Positions 33,925-40,698 of a DNA stretch of 45,417 nucleotides are shown piece after piece. Source of the DNA: Gemmatimonadales bacterium (GTDB lineage: Bacteria > Gemmatimonadota > Gemmatimonadetes > Palauibacterales > Palauibacteraceae). Each line of letters begins with the position of its first letter. Position 1 is the stretch's first letter. The position numbers and the translations under genes were made by a program. The stretch lies in contig DAOVWI010000002.1 in NCBI GenBank assembly GCA_030636765.1, positions 1 through 45,417 on the forward strand, in the 5' to 3' direction. The notes under the pieces are model-generated. The model did not search any database. It saw only the letters and a list, made by a program, of their open reading frames with translations, and was not told where the DNA came from.

Positions 33925-34659
33925 CTATAAGGACGCACCAATCCAGCGATTAGTGGCATCCAGGCAGGCCAGTATCGCCGCTTCTTCAAGCGAGTCGTGC
34001 ACCCGGCTCACACCCGGGAGCGTGGCGGACCGTCGCCCGACAAACGCTCTAATGAGCGTGATGACAAGCGGTTGACCGCCCACGTGCGTGCTCGACACAT
34101 CCGAGAGTACGAATCGTACCTTCGAGTCGCGCGTCTTCTCGAGCGCGCGCAGCACGGCACTGGCTGCTACCTCGAGACGTACCGTTGCATAGTCTGCGCC
34201 TTCCGCCTCGCCGACGTACTCCGTTTCTCCTCGGTGGAGGGTGACCCGGCAGGTCGCCTGGCCACCCTTTCGCTCCAGATCGTAGTGGTCTAAAAGGACT
34301 TCGCGGCCCTCGCTCGCGGTGGCGGCCGCCGGTTGCTTCGCCGGCTCCGGCGACTCCCCCTCTTCGGCCTCGGTCCGGGCAATGTCGGGCCTTTGAACCT
34401 GTGCCACGGAGATCTTCCGATGGTCGATCTCCAGTCTGAACTCGGCCATCAGGGCCGACTCGATGTTACGGACGATCTGCTTGGCCCCCAAGGGGGAACT
34501 GGAAAGGACGTGGACCTCGTCGATGCCGCCGGCTCCATCGGGCACGAGCTTGATCGCATCGACGCCCTCCAGCGCGGACAACAGCCTCTCGATGCGCCGG
34601 AGGCCCCACGGGTCCAGCCCGGTCACATCATCTCTTGCCTCAGGCCCCTCAGGCATCAT
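33925..34659 (-). CDS. conserved-looking hypothetical protein coupled to the FeS-GGDEF gene
   Basis: This is a 244-residue soluble protein. The N-terminal part (about 15-85) reads like a small alpha/beta domain with VDEVHVLSSSPLGAKQIVRN and FRLEIDHRKISVAQ. I have the impression of a widespread unnamed family with this EIHVL and IDHRKIS pattern, but I cannot name it. A Pro/Ala/Glu linker (about 90-115) leads to a second alpha/beta region (120-240). No catalytic motif is evident. Its ATG overlaps the stop of the diguanylate cyclase gene (TGATG), so the two are made together and may interact. A TTG one codon upstream is the other possible start. Confidence 0.82.
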   Translation of the reverse strand: MMPEGPEARDDVTGLDPWGLRRIERLLSALEGVDAIKLVPDGAGGIDEVHVLSSSPLGAKQIVRNIESALMAEFRLEIDHRKISVAQVQRPDIARTEAEEGESPEPAKQPAAATASEGREVLLDHYDLERKGGQATCRVTLHRGETEYVGEAEGADYATVRLEVAASAVLRALEKTRDSKVRFVLSDVSSTHVGGQPLVITLIRAFVGRRSATLPGVSRVHDSLEEAAILACLDATNRWIGASL

Positions 34660-36503
34660 CAAGCACGTATCCCTTTCTGAATCGGATGCACACGGTTCCC
34701 CCCCTGCGCCTTGGCGATGTAGACCGCGGCATCGGCCTCGGCCAGGAGATCGTCGCTCGTCAGAACGGTCTGGCGAGCACCGCTATGATATGCGATCCCA
34801 ATACTTACAGTAACGCTGAAGCCGCTGTCGGGCACGGGGAGGGCGAGCTCCGCGATCCGACGACGCACGTCCTCCGCCACCCTTTCCACGCCTTCCGGAT
34901 CCGCGTTGACCAACAGGACGACGAACTCATCGCCTCCGAATCGGGCCGCCACGTCGGTCGATCGGATGCTGTCCCTGATGGCGTCGGCCACGCCCCGCAG
35001 CACCTCGTTTCCCGCCTGGTGGCCGTAGGTGTCGTTGGCCTCCTTGAAGCCGTCTAGGTCGAGAAACAGCATCGCCAGCGTCGTCTCGTCCCGGTTCGCC
35101 CGTGCCACTTCCTCTCGAAGCCGGTCCTCCAGAGCCCGGAAGCTGTACAGATCGGTCAAGGCGTCGTGGGCGGCGTCGCGCGCCATGCGCTCCAACTGCC
35201 GGGTCATATAATACGGGCAGATCGTCAGGGTCGATCGGTTCCGCGCCACGGCCTCGGCGAACGCCATGCAGCTCAAGTGACCGCACGCGCCGCAGTCCCA
35301 CGGTTCGCCCCCCGGTGCCGAGCCGATCTCGTCCAGAATGGCCCTGATATCCGTCTCCTCAACGGCTGGCAGAGCCTCCTTGGGCTCGTATGTGGCCGAC
35401 AGGTCGAGGCCTTGCGGCGCCTCGATCACCGGCTCCCCGGCCCTGGGCCCTTCGGCCAACTCCACCAGGCTCCGCCTCCAGAAGAGCTCGTCGTGCGGCC
35501 CGAGCGCGGGGTGATCCAGAGCGCCCTCGAAGGGAAGGATGTCTACGAAGCCGACATTCTTACCTTCCGTCACGGCCCGGGCTACGGCCTCCAGTGCGTG
35601 GAGGCCTCGCAGCTTCCGGAACCCCCTCGACGAGAGCCGCTGCTCGTCCAGCATCTCCCGCGGCAGCCCGCCCGCCGCCGAGAGGTGCCGCCTTTGCTCG
35701 GGCGGCACCACGCTCAAGGAGAGCGGCTGGCGTGCCGGGCCTGCTTCGCGGCTCTCGAGAAACCGCTGCAGCTCCGCGAAGGAGAGGGACGCGGTGATCT
35801 CGTTGGTGCCCTCCGGCCCTGCCGAGTGCACGCCTGCGTAAACGATGTTGTCCTCGGGCAACGTCAGCCTCAGGTAGCGGGCGAGGGCGATCGTAGGGGT
35901 GACCACGGGCGCGAGAAATGGCACGAGCTCCGGGTACTTCGTCCGGACGTAGTCGACCACGATCGGGCTTGTCGAACGGATCCAGGTCCTCCGTTCCTCG
36001 CTCTCACGCCACAGCCGCATGTACTCCGCCGCGACCAGCTCGTCGCCCAGCAGCTCGAAGAACACGGACCGAAATCCCGCGGCCAGGCAGGCGTTCACCA
36101 GCTGCTCCGGGGTCGCCGGGTAGAAGCGTACGATCGCCTCGGAGGGGAGAATGAGCAGAGCGTTCCCTCGATCGACGGCGGCTTCGACGCTCGCCACGTC
36201 TCCCGTTACATCGATAGCGCCGTGGGGACACACCGGGACGCAGAAGCCGCACTCCGTGCAGGCCGTCTCGACGATCTCGAGCGTGCCGCCTTGAATGGAG
36301 ATCGCCTCGACCGGACATGCGCGGACGCACGCCATGCATGCGACGCACCGGTCGTTGATGGAAAGATTCAGACTCACTGCGTTCCGACCAGCTGCCGTTT
36401 CGAACCGATCGGGAGCCGGCGGCTCGGGAGCCGGGGCCGACTTCGCTACCCGAGCCGGCCTGGCTTCTCGAGCTACCCTGGCTACCCGATCCACAATCTG
36501 CAC
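34659..36503 (-). CDS. iron-sulphur, hydrogenase-like sensor fused to a GGDEF diguanylate cyclase
   Basis: This is a 614-residue fusion. Residues 53-63 (CVACMACVRAC) and 82-92 (CTECGFCVPVC) are two 4Fe-4S ferredoxin motifs. Residues 113-360 resemble the [FeFe]-hydrogenase large domain (ALLILPSEAIVRFY, GFRSVFFE, STSPIVVDYVRTKYPEL), but the L1 motif TSCCP reads TSPIV and no other H-cluster cysteines are visible. An FeS motif follows (Cys404, Cys407, Cys412, Cys429: CGACGHLSC, then CPYY). Residues 440-610 are a GGDEF domain with GGDEF at 523-527 and an RxxD inhibitory site at 514-517, so it should make c-di-GMP and be product-inhibited. I infer control by redox state or a gas ligand. The GTG start at 36503 lacks a ribosome site; a GTG at 36377, just before the first cluster, is possible. 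Confidence 0.9.
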   Translation of the reverse strand: MQIVDRVARVAREARPARVAKSAPAPEPPAPDRFETAAGRNAVSLNLSINDRCVACMACVRACPVEAISIQGGTLEIVETACTECGFCVPVCPHGAIDVTGDVASVEAAVDRGNALLILPSEAIVRFYPATPEQLVNACLAAGFRSVFFELLGDELVAAEYMRLWRESEERRTWIRSTSPIVVDYVRTKYPELVPFLAPVVTPTIALARYLRLTLPEDNIVYAGVHSAGPEGTNEITASLSFAELQRFLESREAGPARQPLSLSVVPPEQRRHLSAAGGLPREMLDEQRLSSRGFRKLRGLHALEAVARAVTEGKNVGFVDILPFEGALDHPALGPHDELFWRRSLVELAEGPRAGEPVIEAPQGLDLSATYEPKEALPAVEETDIRAILDEIGSAPGGEPWDCGACGHLSCMAFAEAVARNRSTLTICPYYMTRQLERMARDAAHDALTDLYSFRALEDRLREEVARANRDETTLAMLFLDLDGFKEANDTYGHQAGNEVLRGVADAIRDSIRSTDVAARFGGDEFVVLLVNADPEGVERVAEDVRRRIAELALPVPDSGFSVTVSIGIAYHSGARQTVLTSDDLLAEADAAVYIAKAQGGNRVHPIQKGIRA

Positions 36504-36741
36504 GGTGAGTTACAAGAAACAGGCCCCCGACCCGTGTCGACCACTACTCCGTGCGGACTTCCCCGGAAGTCGCTTGTCATCAGCCTGTTAAAGGGCGCGG
36601 CCGGTCCGCTGATCCCGTCGGGTCGAGAAAGCGGCCGACGCGATGCAAACCCTGTGTGGCGGGGGTTCGACGGTGTGACGTGTCTGCCGGCCGCGGGCAT
36701 CCGCGCCGACGCGATTCGGCCAGGCGCGTGCGGATCGGGCT

Positions 36742-37425
36742 TCACCGCTCCAGCACGACGGCTTCGACGCACCGTGCGTCGTCGTGGTCGGTTCGGTTCA
36801 CATAAGTCGATACGGGACTGGCCACCAGAGCGTCCTCGGGCGCCGGACGAAAGAGGTGCTCGAGATCCTCGTGACCACGGATCTCCGGATCGAGCCAGAG
36901 GTCGAAGCCGACCGGAGGGATGATCACCGGCATCCGGTCGTGGAGGCGTGCCACCAGTGCGTTCGAGTCCGTCGTGAGAATCGCGCACGACTCGATGCTT
37001 CGGCCTGCCCGCTCCCAGTGCTCCCAGAGGCCGGCCAGCGCGAAGGCCGCGCCATCGGGTCTGCGGAGGTAGTACGGCTGTTTGCGTCCGCCCTCTCGCC
37101 GCCACTCGTAAAAGCCGTCGGCGACGATGAGGCAGCGGCGATCGGCCAGGGCCTCCCGGAACGCAGGCTTGACGTGGGCGCTCTCGCCCCGCGCGTTGAT
37201 CAGCGTGGGCCAGTTGGCTCGATCGTCGACCCAGTAGGGAAGCAGACCCCACCTGAGCAGGCTGAGCTCGCGGCCGCCCCGCCGATCATCGTAGCGGACG
37301 GCGGCCACCTCCTGCGTGGGAGCGACGTTGTAGCGGGGCGTCGGCAGATCGGCCTCCAGGTAGTCGACCGCGAAGAGTCGCGCCACCTCGGCTGCCTGCG
37401 TAGTGAGTGTGAACCGACCACACAT
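36742..37425 (-). CDS. yedK: SRAP domain protein, YedK/HMCES-type abasic-site DNA-protein crosslinker
   Basis: This is a 227-residue SRAP protein, which covalently caps abasic sites in single-stranded DNA. The catalytic Cys2 (MCGRFTL), Asn77 in INARGES, Glu107 in DGFYEW and His162 in LHDRMPV are all present. Length is normal. It is transcribed toward the FeS-GGDEF gene, 238 bases away; that gap shows no recognisable feature. The upstream neighbour is the CarboxypepD_reg protein gene, whose stop is 18 bases before this start, so they may share a transcript. Confidence 0.94.
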   Translation of the reverse strand: MCGRFTLTTQAAEVARLFAVDYLEADLPTPRYNVAPTQEVAAVRYDDRRGGRELSLLRWGLLPYWVDDRANWPTLINARGESAHVKPAFREALADRRCLIVADGFYEWRREGGRKQPYYLRRPDGAAFALAGLWEHWERAGRSIESCAILTTDSNALVARLHDRMPVIIPPVGFDLWLDPEIRGHEDLEHLFRPAPEDALVASPVSTYVNRTDHDDARCVEAVVLER

Positions 37426-37443
37426 AGGGCTACTCGTGCGCTC

Positions 37444-39255
37444 CTATCGGCCGTCCGGTCTCTCCGCGGGGAGCGGGACCTCGAGGTGCGTCTCGTAGAT
37501 CTCTTCGTTCGCGACCATGAAGGAACCGACTTCGCTGGTTGTGCTTCCGTCCTCCGTCTCGAGTATCGCTCGGGCGTACAGCTCCGTTTCGATGGGAACC
37601 CCGCAGAACAGGAAACTGCCGTTTTGGTCCGACACCGACTCGAATCCGATGTCGGTCCCCGCGCCTCCGGCCGAGCCGGGTTCGCTAACTTCCGACTGCC
37701 GGGTGGACAGACGGACGTGTGCGCCTTGCAACCGCTCTCCGGTCGAGGCTCCTGTAACGAGACCGACGACGATGCCCACCTTCGGACCCTCCATGGACGG
37801 GCACAGGGTCGGAGCGACGTGGCGAGTCGACGGGATGGCGAGATCCAGGTTCACCTGCTGGTCGGCCTGGATCACGACGGGCCGGAGCGCCGAGCCCAGT
37901 CGCAGCATGCCGACCCTGGGATGCGAGATCGTGACGAAGAAGCTTCCGGTGGGTAGGTACGCCATCGAGTAGCGCCCGTCATCGCCGGTGGTCGTTCGGT
38001 GATTCGTGCCGAAAAGGGAGACCGTGGCGCCCACAAGGGCGGCGCTTCGCGTGCTGTCGAAGACCTGGCCGGCAAGGGAACCGCGCCCGATCTGGCTCAC
38101 CTGCCGCCCGCCAGGCTCCGAGAGTCCGATGACCGTCCCGCCCTCCTCCTTGATCGCGACCAGCTTTCGCTTCTCCCGCAGACGGCCCAGGGATCCCGGC
38201 ACCGGCACTGGATTCCCCTCGAAGCTGATCTCGGTGACGGGCATGCGGATGTACCAGTCGTCCACGATCCACTCGCCACCAGGGATCATGCGGAACTCCA
38301 GGCGGCCGCCGAGCTTGTCGGAGGCGCGGATTCTCGAAGGGAGGTTCTCGTACCGGTACTCCACGTGGCGCAGGTGGGCGTCCTGCGCGTTCAGCCAGAG
38401 CACTCCGCTCACATCCGTCTTGTCCTTTTTCTTCACCGGCTCGAAAGCCAGGCCGACCATGCCTCGCCTCTCGCCCTTTCCCTCGACGACCCTGAAACAG
38501 TGGTCATCAAGGAACAGATCCGAGAGAAGGGTCTGGGCATCAGGCGCATAGTACTCCGTGGCGTTTTCCTCCTCGAAACGCCGGACGTACCCGATCTCGG
38601 CCAGCTCCTCCGCGGGCAACGCCCGAAACGCGTAGGTGGCCAGGCCGACCTTGAGCTCCGCTTGCTCCTCGAGAATCTCAAGGTTTCTCGGATCGAGCAG
38701 GCGTTCCCAGAGACGCGTCGTGAAGCGGAATCTGCGCTGTTCCTCGGTCCACACCGCTGCCGACAGCGCCTTGCGCGCCTCCTCCCAGACCACGGCCACC
38801 CGCTGTCCCTCGGACCCTCGGATATTGCACTGGCGCTCGCCTTCGACGCTGATCATGGGGAGCTCAATGGGACGAACCGGCATCGCCAATCGATGATCCA
38901 ACACCTGCTCGGACGCCAGCTCGAGCACCGGGGACGTGAAGTTCTCGTACCCGATGCGCTCGGCCCTCACGGTATAGCGTCCCGGCGTCGGTGCATGCAG
39001 GACGAAGCGGCCGGCCTCGTTGGTGAGCATCGCCGCGACTTGCTCGCCGCGCTCGTCCAGCAGAACGATGAATGCTCCTTCGATCGGTGCGCCCAGCCCC
39101 TCCTCGACGAGCTCGCCGCGGACGGCTTGCGCCGTGAGGAGCACCGGCCACGCGGCGGCTGCCGCCGTCAGAACACAGGCCATCATCACGCCACGGATCG
39201 AGGGGGCGCTTGCTATGCGGTTCCTCTCGCCGGATCGCTTCATTAGATCGGTCAT
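37444..39255 (-). CDS. secreted protein with three CarboxypepD_reg-like domains
   Basis: This is a protein of about 603 residues. A signal segment (VMMACVLTAAAAAWPVLLTAQA) is followed by a CarboxypepD_reg-like Ig-fold domain (about 45-120: GAPIEGAFIVLLDERG, EAGRFVLHAPTPGRYTVRAERIG, quoted as separate blocks). A middle region of unknown fold (about 130-420) follows, then a second regulatory-like domain (about 430-505: ALVGATVSLFGTNHRT, DDGRYSMAYLPTG) and a third (515-600: RLQGAHVRLS, QNGSFLFCGVP). No TonB plug or barrel is present, so it is not a receptor by itself. ATGs at 39282, 39255 and 39243 are all possible starts and none has a good ribosome site; I took the middle one. Confidence 0.85.
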   Translation of the reverse strand: MTDLMKRSGERNRIASAPSIRGVMMACVLTAAAAAWPVLLTAQAVRGELVEEGLGAPIEGAFIVLLDERGEQVAAMLTNEAGRFVLHAPTPGRYTVRAERIGYENFTSPVLELASEQVLDHRLAMPVRPIELPMISVEGERQCNIRGSEGQRVAVVWEEARKALSAAVWTEEQRRFRFTTRLWERLLDPRNLEILEEQAELKVGLATYAFRALPAEELAEIGYVRRFEEENATEYYAPDAQTLLSDLFLDDHCFRVVEGKGERRGMVGLAFEPVKKKDKTDVSGVLWLNAQDAHLRHVEYRYENLPSRIRASDKLGGRLEFRMIPGGEWIVDDWYIRMPVTEISFEGNPVPVPGSLGRLREKRKLVAIKEEGGTVIGLSEPGGRQVSQIGRGSLAGQVFDSTRSAALVGATVSLFGTNHRTTTGDDGRYSMAYLPTGSFFVTISHPRVGMLRLGSALRPVVIQADQQVNLDLAIPSTRHVAPTLCPSMEGPKVGIVVGLVTGASTGERLQGAHVRLSTRQSEVSEPGSAGGAGTDIGFESVSDQNGSFLFCGVPIETELYARAILETEDGSTTSEVGSFMVANEEIYETHLEVPLPAERPDGR

Positions 39256-39474
39256 GCCATCAAAGTCATCGACGTGTAACATAGCGGCGTCGCAAAGGCG
39301 GCGGCACCACCAGCGGCGCTCCTGCAGGTTGCTGAAGAACCCTTGTGGGTCGCGCGCATGGCACAACCGGCCACTCTGGCAACGGGCCGGGCTTGCACGA
39401 GCCCGACTCGGGCCAGAGAATGCCAGAGAGTGCCACGCAATCTAGGCTACTGACCCACCAAGCCCGGGAAGCGG

Positions 39475-39777
39475 ATGTCGACAGGCTCATCGCTGCTCAG
39501 AAGGCTCATCTTCCGCCTGGACGGTGCGGCCGACAGCAAGAAAGTGACGTTCACGAGCGCTGCCGGAAACCGCTGGGAGGCGGATCTGTGCATCCACTCC
39601 GGTACGAATGAGCAGTCTCCCCGGCTGATGATCCTCTTTCGCGATCGGGACGATCCGACGCGTCCGCAGAGGTACAACCTCGCTCCGCCGTGGGCGTCGA
39701 AGGTGCCGTCGGAGGCCGCCGAGCAGCTTGCCGAGAAGGATCTGCGCGAGCTGCTGGCCACGTCGGTGAAAGCCTGA
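39475..39777 (+). CDS. small hypothetical protein (100 aa)
   Basis: I do not recognise this protein. It is soluble, with a beta-rich first half (LIFRLDGAADSKKVTFTS, RWEADLCIHSG, PRLMILFRDRD) and a helical C-terminus (EAAEQLAEKDLRELLATS). The ATG has GGGAAG about 4 bases upstream. The next small gene starts inside its stop (TGATG), which supports real, coupled translation. It is first in a three-gene plus-strand unit ending in thymidine kinase. Confidence 0.72.
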   Translation: MSTGSSLLRRLIFRLDGAADSKKVTFTSAAGNRWEADLCIHSGTNEQSPRLMILFRDRDDPTRPQRYNLAPPWASKVPSEAAEQLAEKDLRELLATSVKA

Positions 39778-40013
39778 TGCGCAGGACCTTCCTCGACGAG
39801 AACCTCCTGGAGTGGGAGGCCTACATCTCCGGTGGCCAACCCGGCACGGACGCGGCCGCGCGGATCTACTTCAACTGCCTGACAGACCGGAGCCGAAGAC
39901 CGCTCTTCGTCCCCGACCGGAGCGGAGACGTCGCGGCGGCTCAGCGGACGCTCGGTGGCTTGGAGACGGCGGATCTGATCGCGCTGCTTCAACAGGCCGC
40001 AACGCTGCCCTGA
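39777..40013 (+). CDS. small hypothetical protein (78 aa)
   Basis: I do not recognise this protein. The sequence begins MRRTFLDENLLEWEAYISGG and contains ARIYFNCLTDRSRRPLFV, suggesting a compact alpha/beta fold. The ATG overlaps the preceding stop (TGATG), and the thymidine kinase ATG lies 4 bases after its own stop. I rejected the longer open frame that begins inside the previous gene. Confidence 0.7.
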   Translation: MRRTFLDENLLEWEAYISGGQPGTDAAARIYFNCLTDRSRRPLFVPDRSGDVAAAQRTLGGLETADLIALLQQAATLP

Positions 40014-40017
40014 GCGG

Positions 40018-40641
40018 ATGATTCAGGATCACCGCGACGGCTGGATCGAAGTCATCACCGGCGTGATGTTCAGCGGCAAGTCGGAAGAGCTTATGCGTAG
40101 GGTGCGCCGCGCCATGATCGCTCGCAAGCAGGTTCAGGTGTTCAAGTCGCACCTGGACGATCGGTATGGGGGGCTCGGCCAGATCAGCTCGCACGATGGG
40201 CAGGAGATCCCTGCCCTTCCCGTCTCAGCGTCCCGCGACATCGCGGAGCGCGTGGCCACCGACACCCAGGTCGTGGCGATCGACGAGGCCCAATTCCTGG
40301 ATACGGGCATCGTCTCCGTAACGAACTCGCTGGCCGACGAGGGTCGAAGGGTCATCGTGGCGGGAACCGACATGGACTTCAGAGGCGAGCCGTTCGGTCC
40401 CCTGGGTCCGCTGCTCGCCGTGGCGGAGAAGATCGACAAGCTGCACGCGATCTGCGTCGTGTGCGGTGAGCTGGCGACACGGAATCAGCGCTTGATCGAC
40501 GGGCAGCCGGCCCCGGCCGAAGGGCCGACGATTCAGGTGGGGGGGTTGGAGAGCTACGAGGCGCGCTGTCGCCGCTGCCACGACGTGCCGTCCGCTGTTG
40601 ATGACCAGATGCAGCTAATCTCCGGGGGACGGCGGCCCTAG
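40018..40641 (+). CDS. tdk: thymidine kinase
   Basis: This is a 207-residue type II thymidine kinase, phosphorylating deoxythymidine for salvage. The P-loop is GVMFSGKSEEL near residues 15-25. The Walker B-like DEAQF supplies the catalytic acid. The zinc-binding lasso uses CVVC and CRRC pairs, and the nucleoside-binding DMDFRGEPFG is intact. The gene follows the two tiny unknown genes with only 4 bases between, so they form one operon. Confidence 0.95.
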   Translation: MIQDHRDGWIEVITGVMFSGKSEELMRRVRRAMIARKQVQVFKSHLDDRYGGLGQISSHDGQEIPALPVSASRDIAERVATDTQVVAIDEAQFLDTGIVSVTNSLADEGRRVIVAGTDMDFRGEPFGPLGPLLAVAEKIDKLHAICVVCGELATRNQRLIDGQPAPAEGPTIQVGGLESYEARCRRCHDVPSAVDDQMQLISGGRRP

Positions 40642-40698
40642 CGGTTCGCTGGCGCGACCCGCCAGGGTTATTCAGCGACCTGCCAAACGGACGGGAGC

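Noticed and set aside
34659..36503. Active [FeFe]-hydrogenase
   Set aside because: The TSCCP motif and the other H-cluster cysteines are missing and a GGDEF domain follows, so a sensor is more likely than an enzyme.
39366..39475. Small hairpin GGGCT/AGCCC near 39388-39403 as a terminator or promoter element
   Set aside because: It lies between divergent genes where no terminator is expected, and it is short enough to be chance.
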